This document shows, piece after piece, positions 28,391 to 40,446 of a stretch of DNA of 64,000 nucleotides; position 1 is the stretch's first letter; the number at the start of each line of letters is the position of its first letter. The position numbers were made by a program, and so were the translations under genes. Under the pieces are notes generated by a model. It ran no database searches. It worked only from the letters and a program-made list of their open reading frames with translations, and was not told the DNA's origin. Origin of the DNA: Phaeosaccion multiseriatum (Eukaryota; Ochrophyta, other classes). The stretch lies in NCBI GenBank assembly GCA_965112735.1, contig OZ218965.1, positions 1,550,001 to 1,614,000 on the forward strand. Reading direction: 5' to 3'.

Positions 28391-29187
28391 GTAGTGAGGA
28401 TCAAGACGAGTTTTCAGGGCTTTTGAAGCTTGTCGGACTAAGTTGTGGCCACCCCCCCCCCATGACCAAGAGAAGGCTGGCGAGGAACGAGTGTGTGTGT
28501 GGAAGGGCTGGGGACGGGGGGGTGGGGGTGTGGAGCGTTTTTAAAGCTGGAGCGGTACTGATTGGGGAGGTTGGGGCTCGGCTGATCGAGTCCATCTAGC
28601 GAGCCCCCCTCGTGACAGCTCTCTCCTCCTCTCCTCTCCTCTCCTCCTCCAAGTAGCTCCCTACTCGTGGCCGCGGCCGTCCCTGATCACCCCTTCTCTC
28701 CACTGGAGGTGATCGTACGTCTGCTCGCATGTATCAAGGAGTGAGCGAGCGCACGTATTGGGGCAGTGAGAGGCAGGTGCGCTGCCCACAAAGAAGAGCC
28801 AAACACCCCCCTCCTCAACACCCTGCCGCCCGCACGCACCCACGCAGGCACGTACCCACGCACCGACGCAAGGCCGGCGCATCCCCATCTTCCCCCCCCC
28901 TCCTTCGGCCCTCTCTCTCTCGAAGCAGAGACTACCCGCGTGCACCGGGCAGTCTGAGGCCCCTCTTCCTTGGGGATTCATCGACACGGTTGGAACACTG
29001 GCTCTGGCCTTATATGCCTCGCGTGCGCCGCGCCCGTTCTGAGGAGGGCCCCTGGGGATTCATTGACATGGTTGGAATGCCGGCTCAGGCCTTGCTTCCT
29101 TTCATTCCTTTACAAACAAACCTATGTACACACATACATACTCAATAAGCATCGATTGATGGGTCTTGGGGGTGGGTCACGGGATGG
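28391..29187. other. Spacer region between tRNA-Arg and DDRGK1
   Basis: About 800 bp with no recognisable gene. It contains an imperfect direct repeat of about 40 bp (28973-29012 and 29054-29093) and otherwise C/T-rich low-complexity DNA, and probably includes the DDRGK1 3' UTR. Confidence 0.5.
28973..29093. repeat. Imperfect direct repeat, two copies 81 bp apart
   Basis: TGGGGATTCATCGACACGGT and the following bases at about 28973-29012 recur as TGGGGATTCATTGACATGGT at about 29054-29093, differing mainly by transitions. Confidence 0.8.
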
Positions 29188-30433
29188 TCATCGGAGAGCC
29201 TCGTCTTCCTTGTCACCCCCTTCATCGCCGGCTCTTCTCTCCTCCTCTCCTCCTCCGTGTTCTGCTGCCTCCTCCTGCGAGCACACGTACTGCTGGCCTG
29301 CGGGGCCCGAGGGGTGGTGTGTACGGCAGATGGTAAACAGGGGGCAGGCAAAAGTGAGAAGAGTTGATTGACTCAATCAGTATCGCGCGTGCGACCAGCG
29401 GTGAGAAGAATTGATTATGTACCGTCCACGCGTCACAAGTATCATAGTGCAGCAACTTTAACGTGCGTGAGTGAGCCCGAGCTGCACACTCCGAGTGCCG
29501 TTTTGCGAGGCGAGCCCCGCTTGCTTGCGCGCAGTCCCATGGCTCAAGAGGACGTGGACAACTCACATTCTCGGGCCACCTCTTGGAGACTACATCTTCC
29601 CTTCTTGTTCGCCAAGAACGCAGCCTGCAGGAAGGGGGAGGGGGGGGGGGGGATGTGTGAAGTTCCGAAAGAGCAAGAAGCAAGCGTGCTCACCCAACAA
29701 GCCTGTCAACCAAGCACTTTGTTTGCAGAGCACCCTCCTCCCTCCAACCTGTACGCTCTGTCCCGGCCCCCGCCCCTCTTCCTCAAGTGGAAAACTTCCT
29801 TACCAAGGCTTCCATCTCCTGTGGCGTAAAGGAGACGTAGCAGCCCCTGTCAGCGTCCAGCACACCGGTGAGCAAGCCCTCCTTGTCCAAGGACTCCACA
29901 AGGCTCACCGCCAGGGCATACCCTTGCCCCAGGTCCGCCGCCAGAGTCTCTATTGAAAGGACCTTGCTCTCCTTGGCCAGCGTCAATACCCTCGCTCGCT
30001 GAAAAGCCCGCGTCTCTGCTGCACTTTGGGCAGGTTGCCGCTCCCGCTGCTTGCCCACAGTGGCGTTACCCACCCCCCGAGCCTTTGCCCGGTCAGCCTC
30101 CTCCTCCTTCTCCTCGAATGCCCTCTCCCTCTCCAGCCTCCTCTGCTCATAGGCGCTGGGCTTCAGCTCCCTGGCCCTCCTTGCCTCCCGCTCAGCTTCT
30201 GCTGCCCTTCTCACCTCTTCTGCGGCGGCCTTTTTAGCCTCCTTCCTCTTCCTACGCTCGGCTTGCTTCCTCCCCTCCCTCTTCTCTTCCCTCTTCCCTT
30301 GCTCCCTCTCCTCCACCTGGATTGATGGCCGAGTGAGGTAAAACAGCCCTACCGCGACGAGGGCCAACCCGCTAAAGGAGAGTAGCAGGAGCCCGCCGTT
30401 CCCCAAGCCAAAACCAAACCCTTCCGCGTCCAT
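29188..30433 (-). CDS. DDRGK1: DDRGK domain-containing protein 1 (UFMylation adaptor)
   Basis: Three exons (30433-29804, 29624-29567 and 29297-29188) with phases 0 and 1 give about 265 residues. The N-terminus has one membrane anchor (LLLLSFSGLALVAVGLFYL), followed by a long charged coiled coil rich in Lys, Glu and Arg. The C-terminal DDRGK (winged-helix/PCI-like) domain has KVLSIETLAADLG, VESLDKEGLLTGVLDADRG and, across the first splice, EMEALAAFLANKKGRCSLQE, which aligns with the end of animal DDRGK1. In animals and plants this ER-anchored protein (UFBP1) recruits the UFM1 ligase UFL1 to the ER for ER-phagy and ribosome UFMylation. Reading exon 1 alone gives a premature stop, so the two small exons are needed for the full domain. 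It sits in the spacer between the duplicated arms and is single copy. Confidence 0.9.
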
Positions 30434-30676
30434 GGTGCGGTAGGAAGCCGCCAGCTGAGGACGGTAAGGGGGAGGGAAGGTTACGTGCATCGAAGGGGGG
30501 GGGGGGGAAATGATGGGATAAGAGGGTTGGTGGTATACGTGTATCGCCGCCCCTGTGATTCTGATTCAAATCATCTTCCCGCCCCTTCCTTCTCCGTCTT
30601 GTTCCCTCTTGCTCCTCATCCAAGTCCACACGCCATCAACGTTACTCACCCCTCACACTCTCCTCCACAGTGAAGT
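30434..30676. promoter_or_regulatory. Divergent promoter region of DDRGK1 and dioxygenase copy B
   Basis: Only about 240 bp between the two start codons. A G run lies at 30497-30509. A CTCCACAG just before the copy B ATG looks like a 3' splice site, so a leader intron is possible. Copy A has a similar sequence before its ATG. Confidence 0.4.
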
Positions 30677-33600
30677 ATGGAGGAGGTACGAAATGTCATC
30701 CACGCTTCGCTCGTTTCCCAAGAAGAAACAGCCTTCGCCGTCGGCGGGAAAGTTGAAGCCAGCCCCTTTGAGATGAGCGTGGAGGGGACAACAGTATCCC
30801 TGCCTCTGTCGGCCGAGGGGACCATAGTCATCAGAAAGGCGGCCGAGAAGGCGCCGTACGGCAAGGGAAGCGAGGTGTGTACTGCGTGCAATAGTCAATG
30901 CCAGTTTCAGGATGATTTCCCTGACCCTCCCCTCCCTCCCCATTCCTCAATGCCCTCTTCCCTTATTTCAGACTCTAGTCAATGAGAGCGTTAGGAAAGC
31001 GTGGCAGGTGAGCTCACTGCAGTGTGGACAATACAGGAGGGGGGGTGCGGCACATGCCTTGCCTCTGCCTCCCTCCTCCCTCTCCCTGCCCCTACCCCAT
31101 TCCAAAGATCCTCTCGCAAACCTAGCCCATGAAAACACATCAAATCAACCAAAAAGCCCATCCCCCTTCCCCGTTTCAGATTGACTCTTCTAGTGTGGAG
31201 CTTCCCCAGCACCTGACCGATGCAGTGAGCGAGGAGGCCCAGCATCTCGTGGCCGAAATGGGGCTTGATCCTGCAGTGATCGGCCTCGAAGCCAGGCTAT
31301 ACAAGCTTACCATGTATGACACTGGCGGCTTCTTCAAGGTACGGAGAGAGGGAGGAAGGGAGAGACTAGAAGGAGACATGACCCTCCTACCCGGGTGAGC
31401 GGGTGGGGAATATGGCATGTATTTCCTCAGCACGTTGGCCCCTCTCCTTCGCGCTCTCTGTTACGCCCCTCTGTTCTCAATCTCTCTCTCTCTCTCCGTC
31501 ACATTCCGCTGCTGCGCCCTCTGATCCCTCCGGCGCAGACTCACAAAGACACCGAGAAGGAGGAAGGTGAGGCAAAGGCTACGCTTCGTGCTGCTCTTCT
31601 CCATTCACCCTCCTTTCAAGGCACTCACGTCTGTCTCACCCTGCCTTGCCTTGCCTTACCCTTTCTTACTTTGGCCCAGGAATGTTTGGTACCCTGGTAG
31701 TGGGATTGCCTGTTCTTGCCGGGTACACAGGGGGCTGCCTCGAGGTGAGGCACAAGGGGGTCCAGAAGCGCTTCGACTGGGCCAAGAACAGCAAGCACGC
31801 CATCACTGCTGCGGCCTTCTTCACCGACTGCGACCACGGTGAGCGAGATTGGGAGGAGGAGGAGGAGGAGGAGGAGGAGGAGGAGGAGGGGCAAGGCATG
31901 CTTAGACGCACACTCATTCTCATGGAAAAGCAAGCAAACTACTGCACCTGCGGCAGGGGTGGTGGTGGCGGTGGCGGGGTGGACAATTTCAGCAACAGGA
32001 AGGAAGCGCATTCCTCTCCCCTCTCTCACTCAGCTGCGCCCCTTTCCGCTGCTGCTACCTCTTCTCTCCCCTCCACCCTCTCTCGACCGCAGAGATACTC
32101 CCCGTGACCTCCGGTCCACGCCTGTGCCTGCTGTACAACCTCGTCCGCACAAAGGGAGGCAACACCCCGCCGGCAGAAACCTCGCACGAAGCACTGCAGC
32201 TGGGAGAGGCGGTGCGCCTGTGGGAAGCCGAGCTTGACTCTGATGAAGGTGGTGAGTCTGTGTGTGAAGGAAGAACGCCGGGGTATGTGCAAGAGGCATG
32301 CGCGAATCGTGAGGAGGAGGCCGAGGATAGAGCACTCCACCGCCCACCCAGCAAGGCCTTCCACCGCGATCTGTAGAGCGTAGGGATCAATACTACCGCG
32401 GGTTCATTATTTCCTTTCGTGTCGTCTCCCTCCTCCCGCTCCTCCACCACCTCACCACCTCGCCTTTAGTGGAGGAGGTCCCGAGCAAGCTGTGCATTCC
32501 TCTGGAGCACGACTACACGGAAGCCAACCTGTCCTTCGCCGGACTGAAGGGCGCAGACAAGAAGATGGCCGACAAGATTACGGGGTGTCTGGGTAGGCCT
32601 ATGGAGGCCTTCATCTGCCTCGTCTACAAGACTGAGAGGGGCGCCACAGAGGTAAGGAGTGACGACGAGGCTGCAGCTCTCGGGGCGCGGGGGAAGGACG
32701 GGTGGAGAGAGCTTCCGGGCTGGGGTGGGTGTATATATCATCATCGTCCTACTCTCGTGCTCCTCTTCTTCTCACAGACTGTGGCCTTCATCCTCTTTTC
32801 CTCTCTCTACCAACGCCCTTATCGCCCCCCTCATCATGACTGTGTCAGCCTGACGACGAAGACTTTTATGGTGAACGCGACTACTACGGGAGCTGCGACA
32901 TGTGTGGTTATGGTGGTGATGATGAAGATGATGATGACGAAGATGATGATGATTTCTGGTGCCGCTACTGCCACAGAGGAGGAGGAGGAGGAGGAGGAGG
33001 AGGAGGAGGAGGAGGAGGAGGAGGATCGCGCGTCATGACCGACGTGATTGAGTCACGTGAGTGCCCTCCGGACTGACTGACTGATTGACCGACCGACGAG
33101 GGAGTGGAGGGAGTGGGGCGGGGCGGCAACATTTTTGCCACACTCACCTGTGCGTAGTGAAGGAGTACCCTTGTCTGTGCCTTACCAACGAGTGTCCGGT
33201 GTTGCTGCCCCTCCTCGCCCCCCCTTCCGGCCACCCCGTCACGCTGAACGCACACGCGCACACGCGCACACGCACATATATGGGTTGATCTATTGCAGAC
33301 ACAGAGACGAGCAAGTGGGTGGGCATCAATGATGAATGCGCCATGGCCAAAGGTGGGTGCGCCGAGCCCATCGTGGCGGAGTTTTAATTTTAAATCTCCA
33401 CACTTCACAAATCGCTTCACAAATCGCTTCAAGGTGCCCTCTCTCTGCTCTGTAGTGTGTGTGTGTGTGAGTGTGAGTGTGAGTGTGAGTGTGTGTGTGA
33501 GTGTGAGTGTGAGTGTGAGTGTGAGTGTGTGTGTGTGCGCGTGTGCGTGTGCGTGTGCATGTGTGTGCGTGTGTGTGTGTGCGTGTGCGTGTGCATGTGT

Positions 33601-33994
33601 GTGCGTGTGCATGTGTGTATGTGTGTGTATTTGTGTGTGTCTCCGTGTGTGTGTGCATTCGTGTGTGCATGTGTGATCGTAAACTCTTGACACGTGTGTG
33701 TGTGTATATATGTACATGCGCGCGTATGTGTACGCGTGTGTGCCCACACCACGCACAATCACCCCCCCCCCCTCCGCTTCCTCCCTCCTTAACGGTATGT
33801 CCCGTGTGTCTCGTGTGCCTCGATACAACCCCGTGCCTCAGGCATGAAGCTCGACATCGAGTTCGAATCGGAGCTGCTGGATGAGGATGAGGACAGTCTC
33901 TGGAACGAGGAAAACCGCGAGGAGGAGTACGAGGGCTACATGGGCAACTCCGGCCCAGGTGAGTACTAGCTTGCGTGCGTGCGTGCGTGCGTGT

Positions 33995-34025
<31 letters not shown>

Positions 34026-37000
34026 GTGAGTGCGTGCATGCGTGCGAGGTGGAGTGGTGTGGTCCGACCCCCCTGCCTTCCCCCTGCCCCGCCGGAGCCT
34101 CTTCTACCTCTTTCCCCTTCCTTACCTCAACACTCCCACATCTCATTCTCTCTCCCCCCCCCCTCTGTCTCTATCTCTCTCTCTCCTCTCTCTTCTTCTC
34201 TCTCTCTCCCTCTCTTCCCTGCTGACTACACCCCTCTGTGGGCGTGGGTATTCTGTCCTCCACCGATCTGTCCACACCGCTCGTTCTCACACAGAGCTTA
34301 CTTTCACTTATCAGAAAGTGAGAGGGAGGGAGGGGCGAAGGAGGGGTGGAGAGAAGGGAGGGGAAGACGAAGGGGGGGATAAAGGGGAGGGGAGGGAAAG
34401 AAGAGGAAGGAGAGGGAGGAAAGACAGGGGGAAAGAAGGGAGGGGCAGGGTGAGGCTGAGGTGAAGAGCCGTGTATCGCATCTGCGGGCCTGGCGTGTTC
34501 GCTCCGTTCAGCTGCGATTGCTAACTACCGACTCTCTGTTTCCCGCCCTGCCTGCTCCTCCGCCCCTCCACCCTCCCTCCCTCCTCCTCCGTTCCTTCAC
34601 CCTCCCTCCCGCCCTCCTGTGCAGGCACTTCTCGTCATATGGCCCGCTTCAAGGTACGGAAATCACTTTGCCGCCCCCCTCCCCCAACCAAAACCCCCAA
34701 CTGTGTGTGGGTGCGTGCGTGCTTGCCTGCCAATCACTCAGCAATGACGTGCCTTGCCGTGCCCTCCTCTCTGTACGTGCACTCTCACCCTCCCACCGTA
34801 TAGGACCATCTCTCTCCTGGCCAACTCCAACTTTGACGCCGCTCTCAGAGTCATGAAGGAACGAATCTTTGGTGCTGCTGGTGCTGGTGCTGCTGGTGCT
34901 GGTGCTGGTGTTGATGATGTCAAGCAGGGTGTCAAGCAGGATGGTGCAACGCTCAAGGCAGACCTTGATCAGCTGGTGAGGGCGTGGGAGAGCGGCAGCT
35001 CAAGGGCCGAGGGTCAAGCATACAGTTACCACCGCACAACAGCATCACCCATCGATGGCGGCGCTTTCGTACAGCTGCTGGACCTCTGCGTCCAGGTGAG
35101 GAGATAGAGGAGAAGAGAAAAGAGGGGAGGAGGGGAGAAGCCAAAGGAGGGGAGGGGAGGGGAGAAGAGATAAGCCGTTCCGGCGATCTTGTAAGCCAGC
35201 GCTCTTGTCCGATATCCGATGGGAGACAGAGAGAGCCTTGGAAGGGGGGGTGTTTTCTCTCTTCTTCCTGTGTGTGATTTCGCCTTCCTTCCCTCCCCCT
35301 CTTTCTTTGGACTCCCCTCTTCTTGTCCCTCTTGCCGCCTGCACATGCTCTCTCGCTGCCTTCTGATCCTCTTTGCCTCTCTCTCTCTCTCCAACCCCCG
35401 TGTGACACGCATCTACCCGTCTCTGCCTGTCCTTCCCATCCACCTCACAGCTCGGAGAGCCTGCCCGGCAGACATGCATCCACTTGGTGGACAGCCCACG
35501 CTTCCGCACCCACGCCCTCTCCAACAGCACGACGCACGTGCAAGCTCTCCTCAAAGCCTGTGTCGCCTTCGGGTGGGGTAAGACACCAGCGGTACCACCA
35601 ACTGCTGTATCACCAACTGCGGCAGTTGCTGCGTCTCCTCCTTCAGTGCCCGGCTTGGGGCCCAGCGTGCTGCGTCTGATTGGTGCCTTTCCAGTGAAGA
35701 GGCTTTCCTCCTTTCTCCTGCTCGCGCAGCTGCTGGGGAAGGAGGCCCAGAGGCTTGCGAAGCAGCGACGCAGCAGTAGCAGCAGCAGTAGCAGCAGTGA
35801 GGCGGTTAAGAAGGAGGAGGGGAATGAAGAGAATGAGGAGGGCGAGAAGGAGGGGAAGGAGGCCAAGAACAGTGAGGATGGCAAAGCGAGGGCCGAGAGA
35901 GAGGCGCGGGAGGACAGAGAGGAGGCGCTTCTCGTCACGCGGGCGGTGTTGGCTCGGGCGCTGGACTGTGTGCCTGACATGGATGGAGAGGCAGCGACGT
36001 ACATGCTCTCTTTTCTCATGCGGTGGCCCTCCCCTCAAGGTGACAAGGAGAGAGGGAGGGAGGGAGGGAGGGAGGGAGGGAGGGAGGGAGGGAGGGACGG
36101 AGGGAGGGAGGGAGGGAGGGAGGGAGGGAGGGAGGGAGGGAGGGAGGGAAGGAGGGAGGGAGAGAGGGAGAGAGGGAGAGAGGGAGAGAGGGAGGGAGGG
36201 AAGAGGAGGGGAGACGTGCGGTCCTTCTTGCTGGAGCGCCACGCGATGCGCTTGTGCCTTTCGCCGCCTCTCCTGTGATGGCTGCTGCTACTCCTTCTGC
36301 TTGCTCTTCTCACGTCGCTCCCTCCCTCTCTACCTCTCTTTCGCTCTTCCTCTCTCTTTCCCTCCATGCCTCTCTATCTCTCTTTCTTTCTGCCTCTCTC
36401 TCTATCTCTCTCTCTCCTTCCTTTTCTCTCGTCCTTTCTCTCGTCCTCTTTCTCTCTCCCTCCCTATCCTTCCCCCTTGTTCTCTCTCTCCTGCTCTCGC
36501 CGGTGACTGACAGAGCTGAAGCCTGAGTTCGACACCTTCATGACGGAGGCTGCCCGTCTCGACGAGGCGGCACATTGGGCCATCCTTCATTGGGCTGCAG
36601 CAGAGCCCACCCGCCAACTTGCAGGTGAGTAGTCAGAGGCGCGAAGGGGAGCAGGACTCCAGGGAGAGAGGGGCTGTGGTGGTGGGGGAGGGCGGCTTCG
36701 GGCGACGATGTGTGTATGGACTGCTCTCTGTCGCGACCTTCTCTCGCCAGTCCCCGCGTACATGCCCACACAATCGAATTGTTTGTCAATGAGTAAACTC
36801 GGTGGATTTTGATTGGAACTGCGCGTGGTCTCCCTTCCACCAACCCTCTTGCTCATTCTTGTTGTTGACATCCTGACATCCGCCTCGCTGCTGCTGTGCT
36901 GCACCTGGCCGCTTGTCGACAGTCTCTCCACAGGGAGAGCCCATCTTCCGTGTGATGTCTCGTCTGGCCGAGAAGGCTCCGCTGTTCTACGTCACCGACA

Positions 37001-39594
37001 AACAAGTGCCAACTGTGATTATCAAGGCCTTGGAGAGCCTGACGCTGCTCAGCCACAGCCAAGAAGCGACGGCACGCCCTGCTGCTGCTGCTGCTGCTGG
37101 TGCTAGATCACCAACTGCTGTGGCCCAAGCACCGACTGCTGAGGGGGCGATGAGCTGGTCGTGGGCCACGGTGCTGGAGACCTTCTTGACGAAGCGCTGC
37201 CTCCCTCTCGGCTTCCGGCCTCTCCAGGACATGCTCGCGTGGGCAGCAGGCTGGGCCCACCGCATGGTCATCACAGAAGCCGCCTCGAAGCACCACCTCG
37301 GTAAGAGACTCCCCCACGTGTCGCCTGCTCTTCTCGGCTCGATGGTGTTGAGCCATCACAGCCCCACCCCCAAGCCTCTCACCCTCGTACCTGTCCTCCC
37401 TGGCTGGCGTGAACCTTTGCTCCGTCGTCCCTCCCTCCCTCCCTCCCTCCCTTCCTTCCTTCCTCCCTTCCTCCCTCCCTCCTCCCCAATCTCTCTTGTC
37501 CCCTGTCGCTCTTCTGTCTCATCTTCGGCCCGGCCCCTCCCCTCTATAACCTTCCCCAGTCGCGGCCTTCCTTGGACTCTCGGTGTCCATCGCCGGCGCT
37601 GTCGTCGACAAGAGCGCGAGTGTCACCGCTGCCCCTGTCCCGGCCTCGGCCGCTGCCTATTCGGCTGTCGCTACAATGTACCGCGTCGGCATCGGGTACG
37701 GCTACGGACCCGACCTCGCCACCCAGCAGAGGGAGAAGGCAAAGACGGCCGCGAAGGAGGGCGATGCTGCCAATGCCAAGGCTCTGGCCGACGCTTTGGA
37801 CAAACTGTTTGCTCTGCAGACGACCCTGAATCGGTACAAGTCACACGCGCAAGCTGCTGCGGCGGCTGCTGCTGCTACCAAGGAGTCGGACGGCGCGGTG
37901 GCACTGTGTTCCAAAGTCGACGCTTCTCTAACGCGCCTGTCTACGCAGGTATCTTCGGATCGGGAAGACCGAGACAAGTGACGGAGAATGTGCAGATGTA
38001 GAGAGGGGGGGGGGGATCTGGTGTATGCTACCTCCTTGCTTGCGTTTAAACATACCTTCCTCATCATCAACAACAACCCACCCTCCCGACTGCCTCTCCG
38101 CACCCCTCCCTCCCTCCCTCCCTCTCCCGATTTGCTCGCTCTTGCTGCAGCTTATGAACTTCCAGCCCGCGTCCTTCCGCCTCCGAGTGCTCCGAGCAGC
38201 CCTCGCCACAGACGCTCTCCAAAAGACCGCCATGGCCCGGCTCGCCCTCACCTTCGCCGAGGTACGTTGGCGCGTTGGTGATACAGATCCGATTCTCACG
38301 CGCCAAGTGGAGCAAGGGACGAAGGGGAGGGGTGGGGACTAGAGCATAGGCTGTGCGAGTGTATTCCGAAGGAGGATAGGGTGTGTTGAGAGAGAGCTTC
38401 CGTCCTGACCGACATGGCTCTTTCTTTCTCTCTTTCTCTCTGTGCGTGGTGTGTTTCGCTCTCACTCTGTGTTTTTTCTCTTTCTTTCTCCCTCTTATCT
38501 CTTTTATCTCTCTCTGTATGCGTATTTCTTCCCGTCTTTCTCTCTTTCCTCTTCCTGCGCGTCTGTCTTCGCCAAGTACGTTGCTTGTATCGCAAGCTCT
38601 GCCCGCATGCAGCCCCCCTGTGAATCGTTCCTGACGCCCCTCCCTCCTTCCTTCCTTCCCCCCCCCCCCCCACCCATAGGAGTGCCTGCACACCCTCACG
38701 AATCGTGGAGCTGCCAAGACGCCTCGAGACTTCCCCGCCGTGCTGCAGGTGAGGTGAACCCTTCCTTGCCAGTACTCTAAAACTTGAATTCAAAGCGATA
38801 TTCATCTTGTCCGTCTACCTCCCTCATCCACCCCTCCCCCCTTGCTCTGTCGCCGACGTCCCTTCTCTACCTCCCGTGCTCCTGCTCCTCTCCACCACGC
38901 GCAACGCCCGCTCGCTCACTCGCACGCACGCACGCACGTCTTTACCTCCGCCTCGCCCGCCCCTCAGCGCGACTTTTCTCGCTACCGCGGTCTGTCCCCC
39001 TTCCTTCTCAATCCCTCTGAGAAGTCTTTCTCCTATCGAGAGGCGAGCTGGAGAGGCATTCCCAACGCACGTCAGTGCGTCAAAGAGATGGAGCGGCTCG
39101 GCCTGGTGTCAGGACAAGTCGTGACATTGTCTGCAGAGGGGAGAGGGTACAATGCCCATGTAAGGGTGACCAAGACAGCCCACTACCTTGACCTACAAAA
39201 GAGACACACTGCTCACCAGATCAACCAGCGCGAAACGAGGGCGATGATGAAGAAGGTCAAACTCCTTCGCGCCAAAGTGAGTGCAGCAGATGGTGCTGCA
39301 GCAGTAGGACCAGCACCACCGGTACCAGCAGCAGGACCAGCACCACCAGTACCAGCAGCAGGAGGAGGAGGAGCAGCAGCAGCAGGAGGAGGAGGAGGAG
39401 GAGGAGGAGGAGGAGGAGGAGAGAGCGCGGGGGGGGGCACTAAGAGGAAAGCTAGCGAGGCGGTGGAGTCGGCTGCTGCTGCTGCTCCTTCGAACCCCTA
39501 TGCCCCGGGGGGTGCGATGAAGAAGAAGAAGAAGAAGAAGAAGAATAGTGAGAAAAAATCTTTCCCCGTGATCGACCTCACAGACTCGCCGTAA
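30677..39594 (+). CDS. 2-oxoglutarate/Fe(II)-dependent dioxygenase domain protein, copy B (20 exons)
   Basis: Exons: 30677-30874, 30972-31007, 31180-31338, 31539-31566, 31680-31838, 32093-32251, 32470-32651, 32849-33056, 33299-33352, 33842-33958, 34295-34317, 34625-34653, 34804-35095, 35451-36039, 36514-36624, 36923-37300, 37560-37948, 38151-38261, 38690-38758 and 38968-39594, giving about 1,305 residues with matching phases. The architecture is the same as copy A: H-x-D in [10 protein letters not shown], distal His in CDHEILPV and Arg in [11 protein letters not shown]. Exon 8 differs most, being expanded to an Asp-rich and polyGly segment around a CDMCGY/CRYCHR Cys cluster. Exon 1 also diverges. 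Exons 3-7 and 13-16 are nearly identical to copy A. A 23-nt microexon (34295-34317) encodes ELTFTYQK and is needed to keep the frame into ALLVIWP. Both copies appear intact; the substrate is unknown. Confidence 0.88.
33450..33665. repeat. GT-rich dinucleotide satellite in copy B intron 9
   Basis: A mixed GT/GA/GC dinucleotide tract on the plus strand between exons 9 and 10 of copy B. The equivalent copy A intron has only short CA stretches. Confidence 0.9.
35592..35619 (-). repeat. Two tandem 15-bp copies of the CAGTTGGTGRTACAG element
   Basis: Complementary-strand copies at 35592-35604 and 35607-35619 in exon 14 of copy B, read as [12 protein letters not shown]. Copy A has three units at this site. 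Confidence 0.9.
36046..36205. repeat. (GGGA)n tract in copy B intron 14
   Basis: GGGA units starting just after the exon 14 donor and degrading into GAGA. Copy A's intron 14 lacks it, so expansions arose independently in the two arms. Confidence 0.92.
37106..37117 (-). repeat. Degenerate CAGTTGGTGATC dispersed element
   Basis: GATCACCAACTG inside exon 16 of copy B, where the gene reads RSPTAVAQ. The corresponding copy A exon has a poly-Ala run instead. Confidence 0.6.
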
Positions 39595-39900
39595 GCTGCC
39601 GTCGGTAGGTCGGTGGGCAGGGTCAACAGGCAAGGGGCGGGGCGGTCGGTGAGCAGGGTCGATGGGCAAGTCGATTGGCAAGTTGATGGTCAGGTCGGTA
39701 GGTAGGGTGGGTGGGCAGGGTGGTAGGTAGGCAGGTAGGTAGGCCTTCCAGGAAGGAAGGAGGTAGGTAGGTAGGTAGGGAGGGAGGGAGGGAGGTAGGT
39801 AGGTAGGTAGGTAGGTACGTCGGTAGGCGGGTCGGTGTAGGCAGGTAGATCGGCACGTAGTCACGTAGGCACGCCGGTCCGTAGGCAGGCTTGCAAGGCA
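39595..39900. repeat. (GGTA)n/(GGCA)n tetranucleotide tract downstream of copy B
   Basis: Degenerate GGTA, GGCA and GGTC units following the copy B stop codon. It is the expanded counterpart of the shorter tract at 18095-18180. Confidence 0.85.
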
Positions 39901-40143
39901 GACCCCTTCCCTCCCCCGGGGGGCATTGCCAGCTTTGCTTCCTGCGCGCTCTGAATGCTATGGTGCAGATACATGCACAACACATTTTCGATACTTTGCG
40001 TGAGTGAGTGAGTGAGACCCTGTTTTGTCCTATATCCTTTCCCACCAGCAGCAGCAGCAGAAGTCGATTCTCCGATAGCAGGGCACCTCTCTTTTGCTCC
40101 AGCTAATCGTGTTTTTTCCGCAGTTCGTTGCCGCTCCGAACGC

Positions 40144-40446
40144 ACTTGACGGGCACACTGCACGCCGCCGCTCACCGTCAGGATGCCCCCCACAATCGCA
40201 CACGTGTTGGTGATATACTCGAGGAAGCCCGAGCTGTCCTCAGTGTGACACGTACTTGTACTGAATTTTGGCCTTGCTCGCCTACCCCAGCGCCGATCGC
40301 TCGTTGAGCCTGCTGCTGTCCATGGAGTACTCAAAGCCCTGTTGGGCCTTGTATTGGGTAGGCACGAGACGGAGGTGGTACGAGAACTGCCCACCCCCCT
40401 TGCCGTCCGCCTCTCTGCCCTTTAGTGTTGTGGCCCGCCCTCCCTG
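40144..40446 (-). pseudogene. Truncated ERGIC3/Erv46-like 3' fragment
   Basis: The minus strand encodes GGRATTLKGREADGKGGGQF and LRLVPTQYKAQQGFEYSMDS, nearly identical to the intact gene. A TAG interrupts it directly after NERSALG, a block of about 30 nt (the GLGVNIQYKY region) is partly deleted, and the frame shifts before SSGFLEYITNTCAIVGG. The N-terminal exon is missing. It is the outer end of the right arm and a by-product of the inverted duplication. Confidence 0.9.

Larger units (their letters stand above)
30650..40446. repeat. Right arm of the giant inverted duplication
   Basis: Reverse-complement counterpart of about 17504-28045. It carries all of dioxygenase copy B and, at its outer end, a truncated piece of the ERGIC-like gene. 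The ERGIC similarity stops abruptly at about 40446, which marks the breakpoint. Confidence 0.9.

Noticed and set aside
29783-30490. DDRGK1 ending at the first in-frame stop (29783)
   Set aside because: The donor GCCTTG|GTAAGG upstream of this stop joins two small exons that complete the conserved C-terminus, so the shorter frame reads into an intron.
34625-34653. Exon 12 of copy B read as TSRHMARFK
   Set aside because: That frame cannot join exon 13. Adding the 23-nt microexon changes the phase and yields ALLVIWPAS, conserved in both copies.
36904-36940. Frame break at the exon 15/16 junction of dioxygenase copy B
   Set aside because: A first reading suggested a 2-nt loss, but the acceptor CGACAG followed by TCTCTCCACAG restores the expected phase, so the gene is intact.
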